From: a bacterium
Lineage (GTDB): Bacteria; Ratteibacteria; UBA8468; B48-G9; JAFGKM01
Assembly (NCBI GenBank): GCA_026416755.1
Contig: JAOAEP010000005.1
Span: 1 to 27,553, forward strand
DNA: 27,553 bases
Direction of reading: 5' to 3'
The notes beneath the pieces were generated by a model that made no database searches, was not told the DNA's origin, and saw only the letters and a program-made list of their open reading frames with translations. Position 1 is the stretch's first letter. The number at the start of each line of letters is the position of its first letter. The translations under genes were made by a program, and so were the position numbers. Shown in pieces: positions 7,213 to 15,278 of the stretch.

Positions 7213-10200
7213 TTATTCAATTACAAGAATTTTAAAATCCCGAGGAGAAATAGAAAGTTTAAAACTGTTCTTTTCTGAAATTACTTTAAATTTTGCTAAA
7301 TCATAATCTACTACCTGATATAATTTAAATAAATCTTTTGTTAACTCTTTTATTTTTTCTTTGTTTTTCACAGCATCTTCATTATATAGTTTTTCCGCTT
7401 CTCTAAGATTATTTTCCCATTGTATGATTCTTTCATCACTTTCAAGGTCATAAATTTTAAAATTTTTTCTCAAGTTTAATTTGTTATCATTTATAATTAT
7501 ATTGACATCTGTTTTATTATCTTCTGGTTTATGTAAATTCAAGACTTGAAGCATGGTTTTTCCATCAGATTGTTTCCATATACTTACAATAAATTTATCG
7601 TCAGAAGTTTTCACGTAATCTTTATTATCCCAATATGGTATAAATTCTACATCATCTCTGTCAATACCCCATTTTTGTCTTAAAACCATTAAATGATATC
7701 CTCTAATTGATGTATGAACTTCTGGAACAACATCATGCATCCAAAACCATCCAACTGTTTGTCTGTTAAAAAATCCCCATGGAAGAGATGTCCCTCTACC
7801 AGTCTGATTCATCCAAATAGGAACAAAGCCAAATTTCTGAGCCCTTCCAAAAGTTTTGAATAATATAGGTGGAACTGTATCAATCATATCCCTTCCAGGA
7901 ATTGGATTTTTATCTTCTCCAAACATCGCTACATCTGCCATAGAAATCGCATAAGGAGCCATATAGTTTGTTGTATGAACCCATATAAATGGCTCTCTTT
8001 TATGGTCTATAAATAACTGTCTCATCCTTTTCATAAATTCTCTCTGATGCATTAAAGGGATTGAAGGTCTTATACTTCCATCTTCCATAATTTTTCCATT
8101 ACCGTTGAAAACATTAAAGTCAGGTCCATGATAAACCTCGTCAAAATAAAATCCTTCAATAAACCAATGCCTAAACCAAAGTTCCATATAAAAAGCAAAA
8201 AAATCTCTATAACTTTCAATAGGGGTTAAGTGAAACCAACTCTCAGGAACAAGTTTCCATTCAGCAGGAAAGAATGTTGAAAATGCTTTCGATCTATATC
8301 CCTCAAAATACATACTCGCATTAAAGAAATAACATCTTTTAACTTTATACGGGTCTGGATTCTTTTTTGCTTTATCCCAATTTTTAATAAAATCAACTCC
8401 ATTTTTCCCAATAACTTTTTCAGCATTTTTCAAAACTTCAGGGTTAGCCCAGTTAATATAATCTTCTGGTAAATTCATAAGTATCTCATCTGGATTTTTA
8501 CCTTCTTCATAAACACCCATTGCTTGTGCAAGTTTTTTGCTATCATGAGGGTCAATTGGACAACCACCATGTCCTGGGCCATAGAAAAAATTAATTTTAC
8601 TATTTGCGACTGGTGCAAAATGTAAACATGCATTTCTCCATCCTAAAGGTAAAGGTCTAACAGGAGAAGCAATTAATCCAAATTCAGCAGAAAAGTTTTT
8701 ATTAACACCTTTTTTCCTTACAAAATTAATTCTCATTTCAACAATTTTGCCCTTTTTAATTATTTCACAAGTTGGATAATCACTCCCAAGAATCCAGTTA
8801 TGGTCATTGTCAGCAAACCAATGAATTGCAACTTTATCATCAGTAAGAGAAACATAAGGAACAAAATCTGCAATTTCATCACTTTTCCATACTATTCCAT
8901 CTTTATCTATTTCACCTAAAGCAGGACTCCATCCGCCTGATGTTGAAAAATAATACTTTGCATTTTCTTGTTTAACAGGAATTGAAAGAAATATTCTATC
9001 AAAATCAATATTTCTTTTTTCTGGAACAAACGTGTTCATTCTATAGTAAATCATTCCATCAAATTCCATATATCCACTTAATTCTAAATTAATATTTTCT
9101 ATACTATATTCTCCGATAAAATCAACTCTTTCATCTGTCCTTTTTAAAATTTTAATTGGTTTTGAAATTGACGCAGGTAAAATTTTACCAGAAATCTCTC
9201 CATAAAAATTTATATTATTAGCAAGTATCTCTTCATTTTGATTTTTTATTTTCTCTGGTAAAACACCTTTAAATACTATTTCTCTCCCCCATACATTTGC
9301 TACTATATTATCAGATTTTTCTTTCAGTGTTATCTTCTCAAAAGGAGGCGTAACTTTTACATTTTTACCAAAGTTATTTCCAAGCCAAATAAATTCTTTC
9401 TTTAAATCCTTATGCTCAAACTTATCTATTTTTTCTTCAAGAATTTTACCATCTTTACTTATCAATTTTGTATAAACTTTATATTCCCCAAATTTTATGT
9501 CTTTAGGTAACCAAATATAACTTTCAGCACTGTCATATTCAAATTTTTCTACTTCTTTACTTACAATGACTTTATCTTCTGGAGAAATAACCTCAAATTT
9601 AACACTTTTTAATTTTTCAATTTGTGGATAATCAAGAATATCACACCAAACATAAAGAGCAAGAGATAAAGGAGCAAAATTTACCCTTGTTTTTAATTCC
9701 CATTTTTCCTCTTCAAATTTAACTTTCTGTTCTGACTCTTCTTTATACTGAGTGTATAACCATTTGTTTTGGAAGAGTATTTTGTCTTTAGTATTTATCT
9801 TTATTGACAAAGATTGCTTTGTATTTGAAGAAATTTCGGGCAATTTTTTTTCAATTTTTATGTTTTTTTTCTCTTTTGGCTCTATCTTTATATTTTCCTT
9901 TACAATATTTTCACTTCCAATATCAATAGTAATCAAATATTCTTCTTGTTTTTTTTCATCATTTATTATTTCAATTTCTGTTGAAAGAGTATTTTTAATT
10001 AAACTTGATAAGTCCTTTATTTTTGAACAAGTCCCTGAATCTGAAAAAATAAATTGAGCATGTGCTTGAATATTTTTATACCATCCATAAGTATATGGAA
10101 AAGAACACTGTGGCCATGCTATCCCAATCATTCCCCGCCAAACATTATATTTTTCTATTTCTTTTACTCCTAAATCCTCAAAAGAAATTGAAATTTCCAT

Positions 10201-10719
10201 CATCCATTTATTATCTTTATAGGAGGATTTAACCAACCAATTCCCATTCCAACTTGTCCTTTCAACTCCCAAGGCAGGGATATGTTCAGCATCAAATATT
10301 GCATTATACCCATTTACTATCATTTGATAACCTTTAATATTTCCTTGGGAAGGTGGAGTGAGCCATATTTCAACTTGAGGGCTATCAAGATAAACTGGTT
10401 CATCTCTTTTTCTATAGTTTTTTGATGGTTTTTTTTCAAGATTTTTCAAAACAATTCCAATATACATATTTTTTTTATCATGCTTTAAATATCCAACTGT
10501 ATCAAAACCAATTTTAGGGACAAGAAGTCCTCCGTATTGACCTGTTGCACCTTGAAAACCTGTAAGAATTGCAGAATTTTCCCATTCTTTTTCATCTATT
10601 ATGCCATCAATAATTACTTTTTTTTCACAATAAGGAATTAATACTTGAGGAATTATCTGCTCTTGTGAAAATAAAAATTTAACAAATATTAAAATCATAA
10701 AAATAAAAACTCTTCTCAT
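7213..10719 (-). CDS. Secreted CBM9-type / GH123-like putative glycoside hydrolase
   Basis: The start chosen is ATG 10719, after SD GGAGG. The longer TTG frame (from 10758) would add 13 residues and overlap the upstream gene. The product is 1168 residues with a signal peptide (MRRVFIFMILIFVKFLFS). A CBM9/DOMON-like carbohydrate-binding domain follows, with DGIIDEKEW at residues 38-46. A beta-rich region leads to HWFADNDHNW near 630, resembling the GH123 N-terminal domain. A TIM-barrel-like part contains the adjacent pair D860-E861 (GFYFDEVYHGPDFN). GH123 and other substrate-assisted hexosaminidases use such an Asp-Glu pair. By analogy it would hydrolyse beta-linked N-acetylhexosamine, perhaps N-acetylgalactosamine. 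The family assignment is by remembered motif similarity, so the substrate is tentative. Confidence 0.75.
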   Translation of the reverse strand: MRRVFIFMILIFVKFLFSQEQIIPQVLIPYCEKKVIIDGIIDEKEWENSAILTGFQGATGQYGGLLVPKIGFDTVGYLKHDKKNMYIGIVLKNLEKKPSKNYRKRDEPVYLDSPQVEIWLTPPSQGNIKGYQMIVNGYNAIFDAEHIPALGVERTSWNGNWLVKSSYKDNKWMMEISISFEDLGVKEIEKYNVWRGMIGIAWPQCSFPYTYGWYKNIQAHAQFIFSDSGTCSKIKDLSSLIKNTLSTEIEIINDEKKQEEYLITIDIGSENIVKENIKIEPKEKKNIKIEKKLPEISSNTKQSLSIKINTKDKILFQNKWLYTQYKEESEQKVKFEEEKWELKTRVNFAPLSLALYVWCDILDYPQIEKLKSVKFEVISPEDKVIVSKEVEKFEYDSAESYIWLPKDIKFGEYKVYTKLISKDGKILEEKIDKFEHKDLKKEFIWLGNNFGKNVKVTPPFEKITLKEKSDNIVANVWGREIVFKGVLPEKIKNQNEEILANNINFYGEISGKILPASISKPIKILKRTDERVDFIGEYSIENINLELSGYMEFDGMIYYRMNTFVPEKRNIDFDRIFLSIPVKQENAKYYFSTSGGWSPALGEIDKDGIVWKSDEIADFVPYVSLTDDKVAIHWFADNDHNWILGSDYPTCEIIKKGKIVEMRINFVRKKGVNKNFSAEFGLIASPVRPLPLGWRNACLHFAPVANSKINFFYGPGHGGCPIDPHDSKKLAQAMGVYEEGKNPDEILMNLPEDYINWANPEVLKNAEKVIGKNGVDFIKNWDKAKKNPDPYKVKRCYFFNASMYFEGYRSKAFSTFFPAEWKLVPESWFHLTPIESYRDFFAFYMELWFRHWFIEGFYFDEVYHGPDFNVFNGNGKIMEDGSIRPSIPLMHQREFMKRMRQLFIDHKREPFIWVHTTNYMAPYAISMADVAMFGEDKNPIPGRDMIDTVPPILFKTFGRAQKFGFVPIWMNQTGRGTSLPWGFFNRQTVGWFWMHDVVPEVHTSIRGYHLMVLRQKWGIDRDDVEFIPYWDNKDYVKTSDDKFIVSIWKQSDGKTMLQVLNLHKPEDNKTDVNIIINDNKLNLRKNFKIYDLESDERIIQWENNLREAEKLYNEDAVKNKEKIKELTKDLFKLYQVVDYDLAKFKVISEKNSFKLSISPRDFKILVIE

Positions 10720-10748
10720 AATTTTCCTCCATTCTTTAAATTTTATTT

Positions 10749-12560
10749 TTATTCCCAAGGATTAATCGCACCCGGTTTATAAACCTCTTTATAAATCTTG
10801 CCAACTTCTTCTGTAAACTTTGGCATCCACCATCCATGAGTTAGCAAAATATCTCCTTCTTTAACTGCTTTTACAACTTCATCCCTTCTTTTATCAATAG
10901 GACCATCAGCAACATTTATAACACTAAAAGCATTAGGGAACAATTTTCTTATATATGAAGGAGTTGAAACAATTCCACCCCTTAATTCAGCATATGGTGC
11001 AATTTGACTCCATGAGGCAGGACCTTTTGGAAATTCAGGTATTATAAGAACATCAGGATGTCTATTTCTTAATTCTTTGTAAACTTCAGTCCATAAAAGT
11101 ATCCATTCAAATTGACTTACTTTTTCCCCAATAGGTGCAAAAATCCCATTTGTATCCATATAAAATAATGTACAACCCCATCTTTTCTTGGCATATTCAA
11201 TTTTCCTTGATAATCTTTCAACAATTGGGAAAAATTGCCACCATGGTAGGTCTTTTGGCCATATTTCTGAAAAGTCATCATTCAAAGGATTTCTCATAGG
11301 GCCATGAGAACCAGTCCCATGTTTCCATTTTTTATCATTCTGGTCAAAATATACCTGAGTTGGTCTTATACATACTCCGGTTCTCAAACCAGCATCTCTA
11401 AAAATCTTAAAAAATTCATCAGCAATTTCATCCATCTCTGGCCCAAGTATTTTCAACATTCTCGGGTCTCCAACATAAGTTATTGGATGAGGATTTTCTT
11501 CTCCTTCAATATTCCAAACAATCATTCCTTGTGCATTTATACTCTTTAAGACATTTACACATCTTTTTGCATGTTCAATTGCTATTTTTTTAAATCTTTC
11601 CTTCCCTTCAGGTGAAAATACATCAATTGTTTTATCTGAAAAATATCCTCTTGGATTTGTTGCTGATTTATGTCCTTCCCACCCACTTGCAACAAATATT
11701 GAACCTATTGGTCTTCTATCCTCCCAATTAAGATGTGGTTTCCAGTAATCTCTAAATTTTTGATAAATATCTGAAACAATTATATCTGTATCTGAATTTA
11801 TATCTGCAAATCTTATTGAAAAATTAAATGTGATTTCTTGATTTGAATAAATTCTTGGTAGTCCAAGTGGCGGAATAAAGACACCTTTAGATTCATTTGT
11901 AAGAACCCCTCCTTTTACATAAAATTCCCATTGATTTTGATTTTTCTTTAATCCATATTTTAATGGTGGATAAGGTAAAAGATATGTTAAAAGAAATTTA
12001 TCATTTAAATTTTCTTTCCCAAACTTAACTTCAATAACACCTGGACTTTCAAGTGTTTCAAGTTCATAAAAATTACCGCCTTTTTTAACAACTCTATATC
12101 CAAGACCCCACCAAAAATCAAAAGGAGATTTTATTTCTTGTTTTTCTGGTAAAGCAAAATTTAAAATTCCCATATTAAAATTTGCAATTGTTTTATCACT
12201 TTTGTTAGAAACTTTTAAATTTATATCAAGATTATTTCCCTTTTTTATATACTGAAAACTTAAACTTCCCCAGTTATAGTTGTAAATAAGTATTTTTTCT
12301 TTCTCTTTCCATTCAATATTAACAGGTTTTTCAATAAATTTCTCAAAATTATATACTCTTTCACCATTTTCATTCTTTGTAATTTTCTCAAAAATAATTT
12401 CTTTTACATCTGGTTTCCCATCAATCACTAATTCAAAATCCTTATATGATAAATTAATTCCCCCTTCTTTTGAAAAGTTAATATTAACATTCTCACTTGA
12501 ACAACTAAAACAGAAAAGTAATAAAACATAAAAAATTACTACTTTCTTTAATACTTTCAT
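10749..12560 (-). CDS. Putative lipoprotein TIM-barrel glycosidase of unassigned family
   Basis: The 603-residue protein begins with a lipoprotein-like signal (LLLFCFSC followed by SS; the lipobox is imperfect). The first half (to about residue 260) is beta-rich, and the rest looks like a (beta/alpha)8 barrel. Strand-end acidic residues are E352 (VWNIEGEENPHP), D469 (LFYMDTNG) and E509 (LIIPEF), a pattern seen in retaining glycosidases of the GH27/31/36 type. WKPHLNWEDRRPIGSIF marks the barrel entrance. I do not recognise a named family. ATG 12560 has a strong SD (AGGAGG). It sits 12 bp after pseudopilin 2 and 29 bp before the large hydrolase, so the two enzymes are very likely co-expressed and act outside the cytoplasm on one glycan. 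Confidence 0.7.
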   Translation of the reverse strand: MKVLKKVVIFYVLLLFCFSCSSENVNINFSKEGGINLSYKDFELVIDGKPDVKEIIFEKITKNENGERVYNFEKFIEKPVNIEWKEKEKILIYNYNWGSLSFQYIKKGNNLDINLKVSNKSDKTIANFNMGILNFALPEKQEIKSPFDFWWGLGYRVVKKGGNFYELETLESPGVIEVKFGKENLNDKFLLTYLLPYPPLKYGLKKNQNQWEFYVKGGVLTNESKGVFIPPLGLPRIYSNQEITFNFSIRFADINSDTDIIVSDIYQKFRDYWKPHLNWEDRRPIGSIFVASGWEGHKSATNPRGYFSDKTIDVFSPEGKERFKKIAIEHAKRCVNVLKSINAQGMIVWNIEGEENPHPITYVGDPRMLKILGPEMDEIADEFFKIFRDAGLRTGVCIRPTQVYFDQNDKKWKHGTGSHGPMRNPLNDDFSEIWPKDLPWWQFFPIVERLSRKIEYAKKRWGCTLFYMDTNGIFAPIGEKVSQFEWILLWTEVYKELRNRHPDVLIIPEFPKGPASWSQIAPYAELRGGIVSTPSYIRKLFPNAFSVINVADGPIDKRRDEVVKAVKEGDILLTHGWWMPKFTEEVGKIYKEVYKPGAINPWE

Positions 12561-12572
12561 ATAACCTCCTTT

Positions 12573-13364
12573 TTAAAATTTTTTCTGATAACTATCTATT
12601 GCATAATACCAGAACTGACGCGGTTGTCCTAAATCTGCATCTCCATCAGTATTTCTATCAACACTCATTCCTGAAACGACTTCTTTTCTGTGAGGCAAAA
12701 ATTTAACAGAACCATCATAATATAAAACATTAACTCCTGTATCCTGATGTGGTGCTCCCGGGTCCTGAATTAATTCACTTCTTGGACAAGCAACCCATGC
12801 AAGCCAACCATTTGGATGATACCTTCTATAATTGAAAATCTGGTCAAACTTTATTGATTTTGGGTATGAAATTAAAATAGGACCATCCCAGAAAGAAGCA
12901 CCTCTCCAACTATAAGAATAACCACAATTTCTTGCCATCCAGTAACTATTTCCAAAAGAATGAAGTTTTGATCTTCTGTAATCAATCCCTGGACAGAAAA
13001 ACATTTTATTTGTAGGGATATAAGAAGTAACCCACTTTTTCAACTTATAATCATACTTCCACCTTAGAAGAGCAAGACGATGAGCAGTAGAACTATTTCC
13101 ACTTGGCCCCCCTTTGTCTGTTCCTATATTTGATTCCAGTAACCAGTTATCAGGAACACCATCATTTTTTGGTGGAATAAAACCTTCCCAATCTTCTATA
13201 TACATTCTTAAAGCCATGCCAATCTGTTTTAAATTATTTGTACAAGTAGCAAGACGTGCTTTATGCCTTGCCTGATTTAAAGCAGGAAGTAAAAGTCCAG
13301 CAAGGATAGAAATTATTGCAACTACAACAAGAAGTTCTATTAAAGTAAATCCTTTTTTTCTCAT
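12573..13364 (-). CDS. Type II/IV pseudopilin-like protein 2 (prepilin signal, H-Xn-DG domain, Ca-type loop)
   Basis: The start chosen is ATG 13364, five bases after AGGAGG. An in-frame GTG at 13370 would overlap the SD. The product has 263 residues. The class III prepilin leader is MRKKG^FTLIELLVVVAIISILAGLLLPAL, with cleavage before F6 and E at +5. The domain is the processing-associated H-Xn-DG type, here H-X10-DG (APHQDTGVNVLYYDG). A calcium-loop-like D-x-N-x-D-G-D-x-D lies at residues 236-244, followed by FWYYAIDS at the end. Such proteins are inserted in the inner membrane and multiply in PVC-related bacteria; their cargo is mostly unknown. Its place between the regulator and two glycosidases points to a role in export or surface display of glycan-degrading machinery, by inference only. 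Confidence 0.85.
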   Translation of the reverse strand: MRKKGFTLIELLVVVAIISILAGLLLPALNQARHKARLATCTNNLKQIGMALRMYIEDWEGFIPPKNDGVPDNWLLESNIGTDKGGPSGNSSTAHRLALLRWKYDYKLKKWVTSYIPTNKMFFCPGIDYRRSKLHSFGNSYWMARNCGYSYSWRGASFWDGPILISYPKSIKFDQIFNYRRYHPNGWLAWVACPRSELIQDPGAPHQDTGVNVLYYDGSVKFLPHRKEVVSGMSVDRNTDGDADLGQPRQFWYYAIDSYQKKF

Positions 13365-13376
13365 CTTCACCTCCTT

Positions 13377-14093
13377 TTAAAATCCTAAAGGATAAAATAA
13401 TGAGTAAGGATCAGTATTTCCTGTTGCAACATTTTTAATATCAGCCAGATTTAAAACACTCATTCTATTTCCCCATTGATCCTTTTTAACTCCTACATTC
13501 CCTCTCCATTCTACATGGCCATCAACAAAAAGAATACTTACACCATCAAAGGTATGATTCGGCATATAACTCTGATTTCTGATTAAATATCCACATCTTA
13601 TACCTGCTTGTGTTCCTGTATCAAAGTATTGCCAATCACCCTTTAAATCAGCCATAATAGCATATTTTTCTGGTCTTCTTTCATCTTTTTCTTGAAAATT
13701 CCTAGCATATGCATAAGAACAATTCAACCAATCAGCAACTCCTGTTGGCGATTGAGTTCTGCTACTTGCAGGACATATAAATAGATTATAATTTTTTAAA
13801 TAATCAGGCCCTTCTTTTGGAGGAGAATTGTAATAAATATACTGACCTGTAAGAAGTGATAAAGAAGCAGAACAGGAATTTGCTCTTGGTTCTTTTGTAG
13901 TGGGGAAATATTTATCATAATCATGTCTATACATGCACATAGCCACATAAATTTGTTTTAAATTATTCATACATGTTGCAATCTGTGCTCTTTTTCTTGC
14001 CTGGTCAAGAGCAGGTAAAAGCATTGAAGCCAGAATCGCTATAATTGCTATTACCACAAGAAGTTCTATCAAAGTAAATCCTTTATTTTTCAT
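13377..14093 (-). CDS. Type II/IV pseudopilin-like protein 1 (prepilin signal, H-Xn-DG domain)
   Basis: The start chosen is ATG 14093 (MKNKGFTLIELL), following a GGGGGTGG purine run. A frame 14 codons longer (from 14135) would put residues before the leader inside the regulator gene. The product has 238 residues with prepilin leader MKNKG^FTLIELLVVIAIIAILASMLLPAL, a DQARKRAQIATCMNNLKQI helix and an H-X10-DG motif (MPNHTFDGVSILFVDG). Its beginning overlaps the end of the regulator gene by 11 bases, so translation is coupled. The N-terminus closely resembles that of pseudopilin 2, while the C-terminal halves differ, consistent with an old tandem duplication. Confidence 0.86.
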   Translation of the reverse strand: MKNKGFTLIELLVVIAIIAILASMLLPALDQARKRAQIATCMNNLKQIYVAMCMYRHDYDKYFPTTKEPRANSCSASLSLLTGQYIYYNSPPKEGPDYLKNYNLFICPASSRTQSPTGVADWLNCSYAYARNFQEKDERRPEKYAIMADLKGDWQYFDTGTQAGIRCGYLIRNQSYMPNHTFDGVSILFVDGHVEWRGNVGVKKDQWGNRMSVLNLADIKNVATGNTDPYSLFYPLGF

Positions 14094-15168
14094 AATCCAC
14101 CCCCTTTTCTTGAATTTTGCCCTCAATTCTTTCAATAAGAATCGGCTCTATTTTAAAAATTTCTTTTGGATAATTATTTTTTATAACTTCTTCAAGTTTA
14201 TTAACAAGTCCTTCTTCATTTATTGAAATTGAAGTAAATTGAGGAATAAAATCTGAGGAATGAGAAGTATTAAAGTATCCAACCATATTATATTCAACTC
14301 CAAGCCATAAATTTTTTTCTTCAAGAATTTTCTGTACATCCCTTCCAACATTATCAGCAAAAACAAATAAACCATCTATCCTTTTTTCTTTTTTCAAAAT
14401 TTCTTCAATCTTATTTTTTAAATAATCATAATTTTTGTTTACAATTATTCTATTTTCATCTAACCCTCTACCAAAATCTTCAAATGCTTTTTTTACTCCT
14501 TTTAATCTATCCATATCAATATTGGGTTTATAAGGTGGTTCACTTTGAGTAATAATTACTATTTTTTTTATACCCTTTTCTAACAAATATTTTGTCCCTA
14601 TATAACCACCCATTTCATAATCACTCAAAATGTAAGTTGCCTCAAAATCAAAATTAGTTTCAAATCTATTTATAAAGATTAAATTTCTTATCTTTGAATA
14701 ATTTTCTTTTATAAAGTTAAATGGAAAATAACCAATGCCATCAATAATGATAAATTCAGGATTATTTTCAATCACTTCTAATAAATGTATGGAAATTTTG
14801 GGCATTGGTTCTCCAAGATCAATTAAAAGTGGGAAAAAATGATTACTTTGAATTTTCTTAATAATATTTCTCGTTAAAGATTCATATACATGGCCTGAAC
14901 TTCTTTCAATAACAACTCCTAATCTATAATTTAATCTCCTATTTTCTTTTTTATTAACAAAACTTCCCAGCCCTGTTTTCCTTTCTATTAAACCCTCATT
15001 TTCAAGTAAACTTAAAACTTTATTTATTGTACTCCTGTTAACTCCATAAATTTTAGCCAATTCATGCTCAGTAGGTAATTTATCCCCGGGATTTCTTCTA
15101 AAAATTTCTTCTATTAATTTTTCCTTTAAAACTTCTATTTTGGACTTAAAGATTTTTTCTTTTCTCAT
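14083..15168 (-). CDS. AraR-like GntR-family repressor (GntR wHTH + periplasmic-binding-protein-like domain)
   Basis: The 361-residue product from ATG 15168 (an in-frame TTG lies at 15180) has a GntR winged helix at about residues 5-75 (GDKLPTEHELAKIYGVNRSTINKVLSLLENEGLIERKTGLGSFV). A LacI/PBP1-type sugar-binding domain follows (RLGVVIERSSG, GGYIGTKYLLEKGIKKIVIIT, MDRLKGVKKAFEDFG, DGLFVFADNVG). This architecture is that of AraR, which leaves DNA when it binds a sugar. It is the first gene of the pseudopilin/glycosidase operon, and an operator-like repeat overlaps its own transcription start. Autorepression with relief by a sugar from the glycan is the simplest reading. The effector is unknown; arabinose is not implied. 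There is no clear Shine-Dalgarno sequence. Confidence 0.88.
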   Translation of the reverse strand: MRKEKIFKSKIEVLKEKLIEEIFRRNPGDKLPTEHELAKIYGVNRSTINKVLSLLENEGLIERKTGLGSFVNKKENRRLNYRLGVVIERSSGHVYESLTRNIIKKIQSNHFFPLLIDLGEPMPKISIHLLEVIENNPEFIIIDGIGYFPFNFIKENYSKIRNLIFINRFETNFDFEATYILSDYEMGGYIGTKYLLEKGIKKIVIITQSEPPYKPNIDMDRLKGVKKAFEDFGRGLDENRIIVNKNYDYLKNKIEEILKKEKRIDGLFVFADNVGRDVQKILEEKNLWLGVEYNMVGYFNTSHSSDFIPQFTSISINEEGLVNKLEEVIKNNYPKEIFKIEPILIERIEGKIQEKGVDYEK

Positions 15169-15170
15169 AA

Positions 15171-15193
15171 CTTTGTTCAATTGTTCAACAAAG
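15171..15193. promoter_or_regulatory. Operator-like inverted repeat at the AraR-like gene
   Basis: Arms CTTTGTT (15171-15177) and AACAAAG (15187-15193) are perfectly complementary around 9 bases. Inside are a tandem TTGTTCAA (15173-15180 and 15181-15188) and the palindrome TTGTTCAACAA (15181-15191). It overlaps the -10 edge and the start point, as a repressor site should. The known AraR operator also has TTTGT...ACAAA-type arms, though with a shorter centre. Confidence 0.65.
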
Positions 15194-15220
15194 TATACCT
15201 TAAATTTTTTCTTTTGTCAA
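15192..15220 (-). promoter_or_regulatory. Near-consensus promoter of the pseudopilin/glycosidase operon
   Basis: On the minus strand this reads TTGACA (15215-15220), a 17-base spacer, then TATACT (15192-15197). The predicted start is near 15185. No further clear promoter or terminator is seen in the short gaps downstream until 6012, so it could drive six genes. Confidence 0.8.
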
Positions 15221-15249
15221 GTTTTTAATTCTTTTTTTAAAATCTCTGA

Positions 15250-15269
15250 TATTTAGCAAACCCTAAATA
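15250..15269. repeat. 7-6-7 inverted repeat between the isomerase and regulator genes
   Basis: TATTTAG-(6)-CTAAATA is a perfect 7-bp inverted repeat ten bases beyond the isomerase stop. With a T-rich stretch further along the minus strand it may weakly terminate isomerase transcription. It could also be a second operator for the AraR-like protein. Confidence 0.35.
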
Positions 15270-15278
15270 GATAAAATC

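Noticed and set aside
9752..10057. Plus-strand frame of 101 codons inside the hydrolase gene
   Set aside because: It is a phenylalanine/isoleucine/serine-rich antisense shadow with no SD or family resemblance. The same applies to the other antisense frames over phosphatase, mfd, alaS, M16, asd and recA.
10720..10758. TTG start adding 13 residues to the large hydrolase
   Set aside because: It overlaps the upstream gene's stop and puts residues before a clear signal peptide; ATG 10719 has a proper SD (GGAGG).
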